From Thiobacillus sp. (GTDB lineage Bacteria > Pseudomonadota > Gammaproteobacteria > Burkholderiales > Thiobacillaceae): a stretch of DNA of 64,000 nt. The stretch is taken from the NCBI GenBank assembly GCA_024235835.1, contig JACKLQ010000003.1, positions 227,943 through 291,942 on the forward strand, read 5' to 3'. The notes below the pieces were generated by a model, which saw only the letters and a list, made by a program, of their open reading frames with translations, was not told where the DNA came from and searched no databases. The position numbers and the translations under genes were made by a program. Below are positions 1-8,454 of the stretch, in pieces; the first letter of the stretch is position 1; each line of letters starts with the position of its first letter.

Positions 1-28
1 CTGCTTTCATTTCCATAATAGGTGCCGC

Positions 29-1108
29 ATGGATCGTATTTTCGCGTTGGTAATTCTTCTCCTGGTGCATGGTTATTCAAATGCATCAGAATGGACGAAT
101 TGCACTGCACTTCCTACAGGTGAAACAGGGCTGACACCGATTGATGCGTGCAATGCAAAAAAAGGCACTTGTACTGGTTGTGTTATGTCCTCTGATGGAC
201 AATATAATTGTTCATTCGATTACTTTGGGACCATTTATTCCGGACAAATGGTAAGTTGCAGTACTGCACCACCATCTCAACCTACACCACAGGAAGTCTG
301 TCAAGGTCTTCAGGGGCAATCTAAATCGACTGGGTATTATGATATCGGTACGAATCCTTCAGAGAAGTGGCGTGGAAATGTGGCCTGTGAATCCAACGGT
401 TGTATGACCATTTTCCAAGGGTTCTATCCCGTCAAACAAGCCTTGGTCAATGGCGATATGCACTACTATGCGTATGGTTCATTTAATTATTATGGCGGAG
501 AGGTATGTGTACCTGGTGGCACGAATCCAGAAAGTGCTCCATCAATGATGTATCCGCCACCAGCGACGTGTTCAGAGTCTCAGTGGCCGGGCATTGTTAA
601 TGACATTGCTGTTTGTTTGGACAAGTCCACTGGGGAGCCTGTAACGCCCGTTACTTCATCGGTAAAACAAAGCACCACACAGATCATAAATACGGATGGT
701 TCAGTCACGACACAAACGACGGTCGTTAACAAGGACGCGAGTGTTACCAAGATTAGTAATACTGTGTTCCCGGATGGATCATCTACCAGGGAGGTTACGG
801 GTGATCCTAAGGGAGACCCGGAAGCTAGTGAATGTGAAAAATACCCGAATACGGCTGGATGTTCCCAGCTTGGGGACCTGGACGGAGAACCCCCGGTTCC
901 AACCCAGTTGAATGTCAGCCTGAACCCCATGGCCGGATGGGATTCACCCGGCGCATGCCCTGCTGATGTCGTCATCGATGCAATGGGTCAGCAGATACCC
1001 TTCAAGTTCAAGGGTGCATGTGACTTCTTCACCATGATGAGGCCCGTAATCCTGGCTGGCGCCTGGATCGTTGCCACATTGATCTTTGTCGGGGGGGTTC
1101 GCACATGA
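29..1108 (+). CDS. TspB/pIII-like inovirus adsorption protein
   Basis: Predicted 359-aa exported, membrane-anchored virion protein, the likely tip/adsorption protein. An N-terminal signal peptide (about residues 1-19) precedes a Cys-rich region. A Thr/Ser/Asp-rich linker (about 210-265) joins it to a C-terminal domain starting at a CPADVV motif, with a GACDFF element and a final hydrophobic helix. That C-terminal layout resembles the TspB family of Neisseria filamentous prophages and pIII anchors. Its stop overlaps the next gene by 4 bp. The first 800 bases are clearly more AT-rich than the rest of the window, as expected for a variable receptor-binding domain. The 28 bases before the start hold no gene start. 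Confidence 0.75.
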   Translation: MDRIFALVILLLVHGYSNASEWTNCTALPTGETGLTPIDACNAKKGTCTGCVMSSDGQYNCSFDYFGTIYSGQMVSCSTAPPSQPTPQEVCQGLQGQSKSTGYYDIGTNPSEKWRGNVACESNGCMTIFQGFYPVKQALVNGDMHYYAYGSFNYYGGEVCVPGGTNPESAPSMMYPPPATCSESQWPGIVNDIAVCLDKSTGEPVTPVTSSVKQSTTQIINTDGSVTTQTTVVNKDASVTKISNTVFPDGSSTREVTGDPKGDPEASECEKYPNTAGCSQLGDLDGEPPVPTQLNVSLNPMAGWDSPGACPADVVIDAMGQQIPFKFKGACDFFTMMRPVILAGAWIVATLIFVGGVRT

Positions 1109-1374
1109 ATCTTGCAACCTGGCTCGCTGCAATAGCTGGTCCCATCGCCTGGAGGGTAATGGCTGCCCTGGGCCTGGGCGTCGTCTCCATGGTCGGCATT
1201 TCGGAGGCCCTTGAGCTGGGCCTATCTACAGCACAAACCTATTGGGGCCAATTCGGTGGAACGGCTGCGGAGCTGGTCGCCCTCTCCGGCGTCGGCGGTG
1301 CCATCGGTATCATGGCAGGGGCCATAACCGCCAGGGCCAGCCTCATTATGCTCAAGCGCTTCGTCATTAAATGA
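1105..1374 (+). CDS. DUF2523 / pVI-like minor virion protein
   Basis: An 89-aa hydrophobic protein with three candidate membrane segments (about residues 14-34, 48-65 and 66-85). Small DUF2523 proteins sit between the pIII-like and Zot genes in many inoviruses and are thought to be the pVI counterpart that caps the virion. It overlaps both neighbours by 4 bp (ATGA), so all three genes are probably translationally coupled. The identification rests on size, hydrophobicity and position rather than on a diagnostic motif. Confidence 0.7.
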   Translation: MNLATWLAAIAGPIAWRVMAALGLGVVSMVGISEALELGLSTAQTYWGQFGGTAAELVALSGVGGAIGIMAGAITARASLIMLKRFVIK

Positions 1375-2453
1375 TCACGCTGATTACGGGAACCCCTGGG
1401 GCTGGCAAGACGCTGTATTGCGTTCATGCCATCCTCCAGAAGGAAGGCCAGGGAACCAGGCCTATCTTCGTGGATGGAATCCCCGATCTCAAGACCAGGC
1501 ATGAACCCGCGCAAGATATCGAACGTTGGCATGAATGGGCTCCTGATGGGGCTCTCATCGTCATTGATGAGGTGCAGCGTATTTGGAGGCCCACCAACTC
1601 ATCAGCCCGGGTACCTCCATCCATTGCAGAGCTGGAGACCCATCGCCACAGGGGTATCGACTTCGTACTCATTACCCAGCATCCCAATCTCATACATTCC
1701 AATGTCCGCCGCCTGGTTGGACGTTATATTCATCTGAGGCGGACTGCACTAGGCACCTATCTTTTCGAATGGCCGGAAGCCACCAACCCCGAAGCACGCG
1801 GCAATGCCACAAAGATCAGGTGGACCCATCCGAAGCAGTCATTCGGACTGTACAAGAGTGCCAGCGAGCACACCAAGGTATCCCATCGGATGCCCACCAG
1901 TGTCTATGTCTTCGGCTTCGCGGTCCTTGCCTTCCTGGTGGGGCTCGCATTTGCCATCAATTCCATCGGATCGAAAATGACGGGTGAACACTATGCTGAC
2001 CAGCAACCGGCCCACCTACAAAAGCCTCATCAGGCGCTTCCTTCTCCGGGTCTCCCTGATGTTTATTCGCCAGCTCTACAAAACCCGATAATTGCATTCT
2101 CACCCGTTTATCCGGACATTCCCCACTCCGCCCCAGCCTATGAAGGTATGGTTCCCGTCAAGTCAGCACCACTCATTCAAGGCTGTGTCGCCTCCCCCAC
2201 CAGGTGCATTTGCTACACCCAGCAGCAAACGCGCCTGGCCATCTCGGAGGACCTCTGCCGGCGTCATGCTGCCGGCCTGGAGTTCGATCCTTACCGTCAG
2301 GATCAGGCCCCCCAACAGCTGGCCATGCCACAGATCAACACTCAGGCCCCACAAGGCCCAGGCCAAGACCAGGCCCTCCAGGATGGACCGGATAGGGTTC
2401 TTACTCCTCCGGTGGATGATTTTAAAAACCCGTTTGCCAGGTCCAGTACCTGA
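1371..2453 (+). CDS. zot: Zot-like phage morphogenesis ATPase (pI)
   Basis: A 360-aa protein of the zonular occludens toxin / gene I family, the inner-membrane ATPase needed to assemble and extrude filamentous phage. The Walker A motif GTPGAGKT is at residues 7-14 and a Walker B (LIVIDE) follows near residue 62. A single transmembrane helix lies near residues 178-200, and a Pro/Gln-rich periplasmic tail follows. This N-cytoplasmic, C-periplasmic layout is that of pI. It starts inside the upstream gene (ATGA overlap) and ends just before a strong bidirectional terminator. The label toxin is historical; here the morphogenesis role is the supported one. Confidence 0.9.
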   Translation: MITLITGTPGAGKTLYCVHAILQKEGQGTRPIFVDGIPDLKTRHEPAQDIERWHEWAPDGALIVIDEVQRIWRPTNSSARVPPSIAELETHRHRGIDFVLITQHPNLIHSNVRRLVGRYIHLRRTALGTYLFEWPEATNPEARGNATKIRWTHPKQSFGLYKSASEHTKVSHRMPTSVYVFGFAVLAFLVGLAFAINSIGSKMTGEHYADQQPAHLQKPHQALPSPGLPDVYSPALQNPIIAFSPVYPDIPHSAPAYEGMVPVKSAPLIQGCVASPTRCICYTQQQTRLAISEDLCRRHAAGLEFDPYRQDQAPQQLAMPQINTQAPQGPGQDQALQDGPDRVLTPPVDDFKNPFARSST

Positions 2454-2459
2454 ATGAAC

Positions 2460-2479
2460 AAGGGGCCTTTCGGCCCCTT
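2460..2479. terminator. Bidirectional terminator between zot and the parB-like gene
   Basis: Perfect 8-bp stem AAGGGGCC / GGCCCCTT with a TTTC loop. It lies in the 32-bp gap between two convergent genes, with T or A runs at either edge. It can stop transcription from both sides. Confidence 0.8.
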
Positions 2480-2485
2480 TGTCCT

Positions 2486-3721
2486 TCAAGCGTTCTCCTG
2501 GAAATACTCCTCGGTAACGATATTCCCCCCCCAATCCGCATAGGCCTCCACCAGGTCGCGCCAAGCCTTCATAATGTCCTCGTCTGTGACTCCATCGCCG
2601 GCATATCCTCTACGGCTGAACTCGGTCACGATCTCGTAATGCTTGCCCTGGTGTTCCCTGGGTAGCGTGGTGACATAGAACCGCAGCAGGTTGTGCACTG
2701 CCTGATTAGGATGGAGATACTCTCGCTTTGGCGGTCTAGCTGCTTCCTCGGCTAGTTGTTTCTCCCGCTCAGCCTTGCGCTTTGCTTCCTCTGCATCCCG
2801 CCTGGCCTTTGCTTCTTTCCGCCTGGCTTCTTCCTCTTTGATGTGCTTCTGGCGTTTCTCCGTTTTGCTCCGCAGGAACTCCCTGGCCTGTTCCCTGGTT
2901 AATTCCCCGGCCACCAGCTTTTCATAGGCCACATTGGCATCGGCCAAGTCACAGGTATTCTCGATCCTGTTCATGATGCCAAGGATCTCCAGATCCTCGA
3001 CCTTCCCCTCTTCCAGAAGTCGCCTGGTCCGGTAACTTAGATCCGGTTCTGACAAGGCCACCAGCTTGGAAACCCAGGACTTGGACTTCTTCACCTGGTC
3101 GGCCACAGCCTGCATGGTCCCCAGCTGTTCATAGAGCTCCCTTACTGCATTGGCCTTATCCTCAAGACTCAGATCCTCACGGTGGATGTTTTCGGCCAAT
3201 TGGATCCTTCTGGTCAGTACGTTGTCCGCCTCGATGACGTTGGCCATGATCGGCACACCGGCAATCTGGCATGCCCGCATGCGTCTTTCACCTGCCACCA
3301 GGACGTAATGGCCATTGTTCGTTCGCACGGTGATGGGGTTGATCAGGCCATGGGCCTTGATGTCTTCCGCCAACTCCTCGATGGATGCCTGGTCGAAAAC
3401 GGTTCTTACATTGTCTCCGGTGCTGATCTGGCTGGCTTCCAACATAACCAGTCCGGTCACATGTTTCGCATGCGAAACTTCCTCATCTCTTATTTCCCTC
3501 GACCTTTCCACCTGGTTGGCCAGGTTCCGGTAAGCCATGGCCATTTTTGGATTACTGGTCTTCGCCATCTTCTCGGCATCTAGCCGCACCAGGTGGGCCA
3601 TGTCTTCATCCACCTCCACCATGCCAACTTGTCCTGGCCAGGCCTTCGGGAAGGTCAAGGGGTCTGAGCTCAAACGCTCCACGTAGTCATTGAATATGGC
3701 TTCGGTAATCTTGATTTTCAT
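2486..3721 (-). CDS. ParB/Spo0J-like DNA-binding protein
   Basis: A 411-aa protein with a ParB N-terminal nuclease-like domain at about residues 95-185, including the box-II-like motif AGERRMRAC at 143-151 and the ENIHREDLS element. A helix-turn-helix region follows (about 195-235). A Lys/Glu/Ala-rich coiled-coil stretch (about 285-335) leads into a C-terminal domain of unknown role. The conserved Arg-rich motif is the known CTP/parS-related element of the family. No ParA partner is visible in the prophage part seen here. The start is the ATG that overlaps the upstream small gene by 4 bp. It could serve partition, or regulate phage or host genes; the sequence does not decide. Confidence 0.85.
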   Translation of the reverse strand: MKIKITEAIFNDYVERLSSDPLTFPKAWPGQVGMVEVDEDMAHLVRLDAEKMAKTSNPKMAMAYRNLANQVERSREIRDEEVSHAKHVTGLVMLEASQISTGDNVRTVFDQASIEELAEDIKAHGLINPITVRTNNGHYVLVAGERRMRACQIAGVPIMANVIEADNVLTRRIQLAENIHREDLSLEDKANAVRELYEQLGTMQAVADQVKKSKSWVSKLVALSEPDLSYRTRRLLEEGKVEDLEILGIMNRIENTCDLADANVAYEKLVAGELTREQAREFLRSKTEKRQKHIKEEEARRKEAKARRDAEEAKRKAEREKQLAEEAARPPKREYLHPNQAVHNLLRFYVTTLPREHQGKHYEIVTEFSRRGYAGDGVTDEDIMKAWRDLVEAYADWGGNIVTEEYFQENA

Positions 3722-3939
3722 GGTCTTACTCCTTCATTGATGAATGGCAGCCATAAGGCCAGGTTCACGGGCTTCTTCCAAGCAACACGCCATAGGGTTT
3801 TCTTCCACCCTTTGAACCACGTCCATGCCCTGGCCTTGACTTCCGACACGGCTTGCAAAGCCATGCCCACGGCGTCCTCAAAGGGCAGCCACATCTGCCT
3901 TTCGAGGAACTCGGGCTTGGACATATAGAGGCGGTTCAT
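3718..3939 (-). CDS. Small Trp-rich protein upstream of parB-like gene
   Basis: A 73-aa protein I do not recognise. It is basic and unusually rich in tryptophan, notably in a central Trp/Lys run at residues 39-55. Its ATG has a good ribosome-binding site (AGGAG, 6 nt upstream), and its stop overlaps the parB-like start by 4 bp, so the two form one operon. The basic, aromatic middle would fit membrane or nucleic-acid contact, but this is only a guess from composition. Confidence 0.6.
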   Translation of the reverse strand: MNRLYMSKPEFLERQMWLPFEDAVGMALQAVSEVKARAWTWFKGWKKTLWRVAWKKPVNLALWLPFINEGVRP

Positions 3940-4390
3940 TTGGACTCCTGAGGGTTCGGCGCGCGCTTACTTCCTGCAAGGAAATCAAAACAACCCACGG
4001 TTAACGGCCACTCAAGGGCGCCCGAAGGGCGGGACCGTGGAATAAATGGAGGGGACCCACGCAGTGGGGAGGCAGCCGTTTATGCCGCGAAAGCCGAACC
4101 CTTGAATGGCCAGTGAAGAGCAGTAGGGCAAGCGGAGTGTTGAGCAGCCGCCAGGGAGCGGCTGCGGACGGAGCATCCCCCTACGGTAACGAGCCGGTCG
4201 CCGGCGTAGGCGGCCGTGTCGAGGGAACCACGCGCCCCTGTATAATGGTGGCTTTTCCAAGGGGGGCCGCCGCCTGATTTCCAGCTGTCAACCAAGCGTC
4301 AACGGCGTTGAATTCCAAAGGCGTCCAAAGACGCCCGACACTGCCAAAACCCGCATAAAGTGGGGCTTTGTCGTCTATAGTGATGGGTTT
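3940..4390. other. Hairpin-rich non-coding end of the prophage
   Basis: About 450 bases with no convincing gene; the ORFs across it are random. It contains several stable stems: CGCCC/GGGCG near 4018-4030, GCAGCCG/CGGCTGC near 4145-4166, and GGCGTC/GACGCC at 4320-4335. A Pu/Py-skewed tract also lies around 4035-4075. Stacked hairpins in an intergenic region are typical of inovirus replication origins and packaging signals. That role is inferred from position and structure only. Confidence 0.5.
3971..3983. promoter_or_regulatory. Inverted repeat upstream of the parB-like operon
   Basis: TTCCT-GCA-AGGAA, a perfect 5-bp dyad about 30 bases upstream of the 73-aa gene start on the minus strand. 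It lies where an operator for that operon would be expected. No clear -35/-10 pair can be assigned. Confidence 0.35.
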
Positions 4391-4442
4391 CAACCGACTC
4401 ATAATCCGTTGGTGCCGAGTTCGACTCTCGGGGGGCCCACCA
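4391..4442 (+). pseudogene. 3' remnant of a CAT-anticodon tRNA (tRNA-Ile2/Met), prophage attachment site
   Basis: The stretch holds an anticodon arm with loop CTCATAA (CAT at 4400-4402), a variable loop, a perfect T arm (CCGAG, loop TTCGACT, CTCGG), the acceptor 3' strand GGGGCCC and CCA at 4440-4442. There is no D arm or 5' acceptor strand upstream, so it is a 3' fragment, not a working tRNA. The sequence best matches the lysidine-type tRNA-Ile2. The anticodon stem has one C-C mismatch in its middle, which a hybrid attachment site would explain (phage-side 5' strand, host-side 3' strand). Confidence 0.8.
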
Positions 4443-4450
4443 AATTGACC

Positions 4451-4705
4451 ATGCCGAAGATCGAAAAACCCGCCAAGCCCAAGGATTTCGAGGCCGCCAT
4501 CCAGGAACTGGAACAGGTGGTGGCGGACATGGAATCCGGCAAGCTGAGCCTGGAGGCTTCCCTGGCCGCCTACAAGCGGGGCATGGAACTCTCCGCCTTC
4601 TGCCAGAAGACCCTGGAAGAGGCCGAGCAACAGGTCAAGATCCTGGAAAAGGGCCTGCTCAAGGACTTCGACCCCGGCATGGAGCGCGGCGACCCAAATG
4701 ACTGA
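4451..4705 (+). CDS. xseB: Exodeoxyribonuclease VII small subunit
   Basis: An 84-aa protein of the XseB family, which partners XseA in degrading single-stranded DNA. The family signature is seen in FEAAIQELEQVV, then MESGKLSLEASLAAYKRG and a C-terminal helix ending near EQQVKIL. I take the ATG at 4451 because it gives the usual length; an upstream in-frame start would lie inside the tRNA remnant. It overlaps ispA by 8 bp, and the xseB-ispA-dxs order is standard in proteobacteria. Confidence 0.93.
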   Translation: MPKIEKPAKPKDFEAAIQELEQVVADMESGKLSLEASLAAYKRGMELSAFCQKTLEEAEQQVKILEKGLLKDFDPGMERGDPND

Positions 4706-5588
4706 TTTCGCCGCCTGGTCCCGGGTCGTCCAGACCCGCATGGAAACAGCCCTGGTGCGTTTGCTGCCAGCCGAGGCCATCGCCCCCGGCAAGTTGCACA
4801 GCGCCATGCGCTACGTCTCCCTGGGGGGCGGCAAGCGGGTGCGGCCCATGCTGGCCTTTGCCGCCGGCGAGGCTGTCGGTGCCGACGCCGCCAAGGTGGA
4901 GGCCGCCGGTTGCGCCGTGGAACTGATCCACGTCTATTCCCTGACCCACGACGACCTGCCCTGCATGGACGATGACGACCTGCGCCGGGGCAAGCCCACC
5001 TGCCACAGGCAGTTCGACGAGGCCACCGCCCTGCTGGTGGGGGACGCCCTCCAGAGCCAGGCCTTCGAGGTACTGGCCGACCCCGGCCTGGGCCTGGACC
5101 CTGCCACCCAGGTGGCCATGCTAGGCATTCTGGCCCGGGCCGCCGGATCCCGGGGCATGTGCGGTGGCCAGGCCGTGGACCTGGACAGCACCGGCAAGCG
5201 CCTGGAACTGGCGGAACTGGAATTCATGCACATCCACAAGACCGGCGCCCTCATTCAGGCTGCCGTACTACTAGGTGCCCTGGCAGGCGGCCCTCTGGCG
5301 CAGGATCGGCGCTCCCGCCTCGAGCACTACGCCCGTTGCGTGGGCCTGGCCTTCCAGGTCATGGACGACGTGCTGGATGCCGAGACCGACACCGCCACCC
5401 TGGGCAAGACCGCCGGCAAGGACGCCGCCCAGGGCAAGGCCACCTATCTCACGCTCATGTCCGCCAAGGAGGCCCGGGCCTACGCCCAGGAACTGATTGA
5501 CGAGGCACTGGACGCCCTCACACCATTTGGCACCCAGGCTGCACGCCTTGGCGACATCGCCCGCTTCATCGTGGACCGGCGCTACTGA
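4698..5588 (+). CDS. ispA: Farnesyl diphosphate synthase
   Basis: A 296-aa trans-prenyltransferase that condenses IPP with DMAPP/GPP to make FPP for quinones and undecaprenyl carriers. The first Asp-rich motif DDLPCMDDDD lies near residue 92 and the second, MDDVLDAETD, near residue 222. The GGKR substrate-binding motif is near residue 45. The start overlaps xseB, so expression is probably coupled. Length and motif spacing are typical of the bacterial IspA group. Confidence 0.95.
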   Translation: MTDFAAWSRVVQTRMETALVRLLPAEAIAPGKLHSAMRYVSLGGGKRVRPMLAFAAGEAVGADAAKVEAAGCAVELIHVYSLTHDDLPCMDDDDLRRGKPTCHRQFDEATALLVGDALQSQAFEVLADPGLGLDPATQVAMLGILARAAGSRGMCGGQAVDLDSTGKRLELAELEFMHIHKTGALIQAAVLLGALAGGPLAQDRRSRLEHYARCVGLAFQVMDDVLDAETDTATLGKTAGKDAAQGKATYLTLMSAKEARAYAQELIDEALDALTPFGTQAARLGDIARFIVDRRY

Positions 5589-5671
5589 AATGAAAAATTC
5601 CCAACGCTCTCTGCGTCCACAGCCGCCCGAAGCTGTTCGGGTTTGCTGGGTACGGCCCGGTGCAAACTGAC

Positions 5672-7537
5672 ATGCCCTTGCTTGAAACGATCAACACCCC
5701 CGGGGACCTGAAGCAGCTCGGCCGCTCCGATCTCAAGGATCTTGCCGACGAATTGCGGGAATTCATCATCCAGTCCGTATCCCGCACTGGCGGCCACCTG
5801 GCCTCCAACCTGGGGGTGATCGAACTCACCGTGGCCCTGCACCACGTGTTCAACACCCCGGAGGACCGCATCATCTGGGACGTGGGCCACCAGACCTATG
5901 CCCACAAGGTCCTCACCGGCCGGCGGGAGCGTATGCATACCCTGCGCCAGACCGATGGCCTGTCCGGCTTCACCAAGCGGGAGGAAAGCCCCTTCGATGC
6001 CTTCGTCGCCGGCCATTCCAGCACCTCCATTTCCGCTGCCCTGGGCATGGCGGAGGCGGCCAAGCTGGCCGGGGATCCCCGCCGCGTGATCGCCGTCATA
6101 GGCGACGGCGCCATGACTGCCGGCATGGCCTTCGAAGCCCTCAACAACGCCGGGGCCTCGGACGCCAACCTGCTGGTGATTCTCAACGACAACGAAATGT
6201 CCATCTCCCCCAACGTGGGAGCGCTGAACACCTATCTCACCAAGCTGCTTTCCGGCCGTTTCTACAACAACCTGCGCAGCACCGGCGAACGCCTGCTCTC
6301 CAACCTCCCCCCCATCCACGAACTGGCCAAGCGGGCGGAAGAGCACATCAAGGGCATGGTCACGCCGGGCACCCTGTTCGAGGAATTCGGCTTCAACTAC
6401 CTGGGGCCCATCGACGGGCACGACCTGGACGCCCTGATCCCGACCCTGGCCAACATCCGCCAGTTGAAGGGGCCCCAGTTCCTGCACATCGTCACCCAGA
6501 AAGGCCATGGCTATGCCCAGGCCGAAGCGGACCCCTGCCTTTACCACGGCGTGGGCAAGTTCAAGATCGAGGTGGGCGTGGAGGCAAAATCCTGCGCCCT
6601 GCCCAGTGCACGTCCCACCTACACGGAGGTGTTCGGCCAGTGGCTGCTGGACATGGCCAAGGCAGACGAACGCCTGGTGGCCATCACCCCAGCCATGTGC
6701 GAGGGCTCGGGCCTGACCGAATTCGCACGACAGTTTCCCAAGCGCCATTTCGACGTGGGCATTGCCGAGCAACACGCCCTCACCTTCGCCGCGGGCATGG
6801 CCTGCGAAGGCAGCAAGCCCGTGGTGGCCATTTATTCGACTTTCCTGCAGCGTGCCTACGACCAGCTCATCCACGACATTGCGCTCCAGGACCTGCCGGT
6901 GATGCTGGCCATCGACCGGGCCGGCCTGGTGGGCGCGGACGGCCCTACCCACGCGGGGGCCTTCGACCTGTCTTTCCTGCGCTGCGTACCCAACATGCTC
7001 ATCGCCGCGCCCTCCAACGAGGAGGAGTGCCGGCGACTGCTCACCACAGCCTACCGCCACAACGGACCCAGCGCGGTACGCTACCCCCGGGGATGCGGAC
7101 CGGGCGCCACGCTTCCCGAGGACCTGGAGCCCCTGGAAGTGGGCAGGGGCATCGTGCGCCGGGAAAGCACTCGACAGGACCGGCGTGTCGCGTTCCTGTC
7201 CTTTGGCGCCACGGTCAATGCCGCCCTGGTGGCCGCGGACAGCCTGGATGCCACCGTGGCAGACATGCGCTTCGTCAAACCCCTGGACCGGGACCTGATA
7301 CGGCAACTGGCAGAAACCCACGACCTGCTGGTCACCACAGAGGAAAACGTGGTCATGGGCGGTGCCGGTTCGGCCGTGGCCGAGTGCCTGGCTGAACTGT
7401 CCCTCGCCAGGCTCCTGCTCCACCTGGGCCTGCCGGACCGCTTCGTGGAACACGGCGACCCCGCCACCCTCCTCGCCCGATGCGGCCTGGATGCCGCCGG
7501 CATCGAGTCTGCCGTAAGGAATAAATTACCCGAGTAG
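5672..7537 (+). CDS. dxs: 1-deoxy-D-xylulose-5-phosphate synthase
   Basis: A 621-aa thiamine-diphosphate enzyme that makes DXP from pyruvate and glyceraldehyde 3-phosphate, the first step of the MEP isoprenoid pathway. The GHSSTS motif and the ThDP/Mg motif GDGAMTAG, followed by NDNEMSI, sit in the N-terminal domain. The catalytic-Glu motif GIAEQHALTFAAG begins the pyrimidine-binding domain. A transketolase C-terminal domain ends the protein. I chose ATG 5672 because the family begins with PLLETI; an in-frame GTG 12 bases earlier is possible. It lies just downstream of ispA, in the same pathway. Confidence 0.96.
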   Translation: MPLLETINTPGDLKQLGRSDLKDLADELREFIIQSVSRTGGHLASNLGVIELTVALHHVFNTPEDRIIWDVGHQTYAHKVLTGRRERMHTLRQTDGLSGFTKREESPFDAFVAGHSSTSISAALGMAEAAKLAGDPRRVIAVIGDGAMTAGMAFEALNNAGASDANLLVILNDNEMSISPNVGALNTYLTKLLSGRFYNNLRSTGERLLSNLPPIHELAKRAEEHIKGMVTPGTLFEEFGFNYLGPIDGHDLDALIPTLANIRQLKGPQFLHIVTQKGHGYAQAEADPCLYHGVGKFKIEVGVEAKSCALPSARPTYTEVFGQWLLDMAKADERLVAITPAMCEGSGLTEFARQFPKRHFDVGIAEQHALTFAAGMACEGSKPVVAIYSTFLQRAYDQLIHDIALQDLPVMLAIDRAGLVGADGPTHAGAFDLSFLRCVPNMLIAAPSNEEECRRLLTTAYRHNGPSAVRYPRGCGPGATLPEDLEPLEVGRGIVRRESTRQDRRVAFLSFGATVNAALVAADSLDATVADMRFVKPLDRDLIRQLAETHDLLVTTEENVVMGGAGSAVAECLAELSLARLLLHLGLPDRFVEHGDPATLLARCGLDAAGIESAVRNKLPE

Positions 7538-7549
7538 TTTACTCGGGTA
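7527..7549. terminator. Hairpin at the dxs stop
   Basis: A perfect 10-bp stem TACCCGAGTA / TACTCGGGTA with a GTT loop spans the dxs stop codon. No U-tract follows on the plus strand, so it may be a processing or attenuation hairpin between dxs and folE2 rather than a strong terminator. Confidence 0.5.
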
Positions 7550-7605
7550 TTGGACTGCCCTATACTGGGCTCCGTCTGAAACATCAGTAATTTGGAATAT
7601 TGACC

Positions 7606-8454
7606 ATGATCACCTGCGACACGGTTTGCGACACCCCCGCCGCCTGCCCCCCAGGCCAGGCCACCATCGCCGACGTCCAGAACTACCCGGACTCCCGCAA
7701 GATCGCCATCGACAAGGTGGGCATCAAGGCCATTCGCCATCCCGTCAAGGTGCTGGACAAGACCGGTGGCGCCCAGCACACCATCGCCACCTTCGGCATG
7801 TACGTATACCTGCCCCACCACTTCAAGGGCACCCACATGTCCCGCTTCATCGAGATCCTCAACGGATACGAGCGGGAGATCTCCGTGGAGTCCTTCGAGC
7901 GCATGCTGCGCCAGATGGTGGTGAAGCTGGAGGCGGAATCCGGCCACGTGGAAATGAACTTCCCCTACTTCGTCAACAAGAAGGCCCCCGTGTCCGGCGT
8001 CGAAAGCCTGATGGACTATGACGTGACCTTCATCGGCGAGATACGCAACGGCGAATACATCCAGACCATGAAAGTGCTGGTGCCCTGCACCAGCCTGTGC
8101 CCCTGCTCCAAGAAGATTTCCGCCTACGGCGCTCACAACCAGCGCTCCCACGTCACCATCACCGTGCGCACCAACGCCTTCGTGTGGATCGAGGACATCA
8201 TCCAGGTCGCCGAGGAAAACGCATCCAGCCAGCTTTACGGCCTGCTCAAGCGGCCGGACGAGAAATTCGTTACCGAGAAGGCCTACGAGAACCCAAAGTT
8301 TGTGGAAGACCTGGTAAGGGACGTGGCCGCTGCCCTGAACAAGGACCAGCGAATAGACGCCTATGTGGTGGAAGCGGAGAACTTCGAGAGCATCCACAAC
8401 CACTCCGCCTACGCGCTGATCGAGCACGAGAAACAGGCCACAGCAGGTAGCTGA
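7606..8454 (+). CDS. folE2: GTP cyclohydrolase FolE2 (type IB)
   Basis: A 282-aa enzyme that converts GTP to 7,8-dihydroneopterin triphosphate for folate synthesis. The family-specific motif PCTSLCPCSKKIS (about residues 162-174) holds the metal-binding Cys, and GAHNQRSHV follows. The start is the ATG at 7606; a TTG two codons earlier is less likely. FolE2 uses a broader range of metals than zinc-only FolE and is zinc-responsive in some bacteria, but I see no clear Zur box here. dxs-folE2 adjacency is common in betaproteobacteria. Confidence 0.95.
   Translation: MITCDTVCDTPAACPPGQATIADVQNYPDSRKIAIDKVGIKAIRHPVKVLDKTGGAQHTIATFGMYVYLPHHFKGTHMSRFIEILNGYEREISVESFERMLRQMVVKLEAESGHVEMNFPYFVNKKAPVSGVESLMDYDVTFIGEIRNGEYIQTMKVLVPCTSLCPCSKKISAYGAHNQRSHVTITVRTNAFVWIEDIIQVAEENASSQLYGLLKRPDEKFVTEKAYENPKFVEDLVRDVAAALNKDQRIDAYVVEAENFESIHNHSAYALIEHEKQATAGS

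Larger units (their letters stand above)
1..4442. mobile_element. Inovirus-type prophage, right portion
   Basis: The block holds a filamentous-phage morphogenesis run (adsorption protein, DUF2523/pVI-like, Zot/pI) with 4-bp overlaps between genes, then two minus-strand genes and a hairpin-rich non-coding stretch. It ends at a tRNA 3' remnant, where clearly chromosomal genes begin. The left end, replication initiator, coat proteins and any integrase would lie to the left of the window. Seen: gene order and tRNA fragment. Inferred: that the whole block is one element and that the tRNA was its integration target. Confidence 0.75.

Noticed and set aside
4012..4807. Minus-strand ORFs across the prophage end and xseB
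   Set aside because: They run through the tRNA remnant and xseB-ispA, and show no domain.
5582..7453. A 623-aa minus-strand reading frame opposite dxs
   Set aside because: It mirrors the conserved dxs gene, is Gly/His/Val-rich with no family motif, and arises from high GC.
7540..7606. Zur box before folE2
   Set aside because: No AT-rich dyad of the Zur type; the only structure is the hairpin at the dxs stop.
7081..8427. A 448-aa minus-strand reading frame opposite dxs end and folE2
   Set aside because: Crosses two conserved genes and has no recognisable domain.
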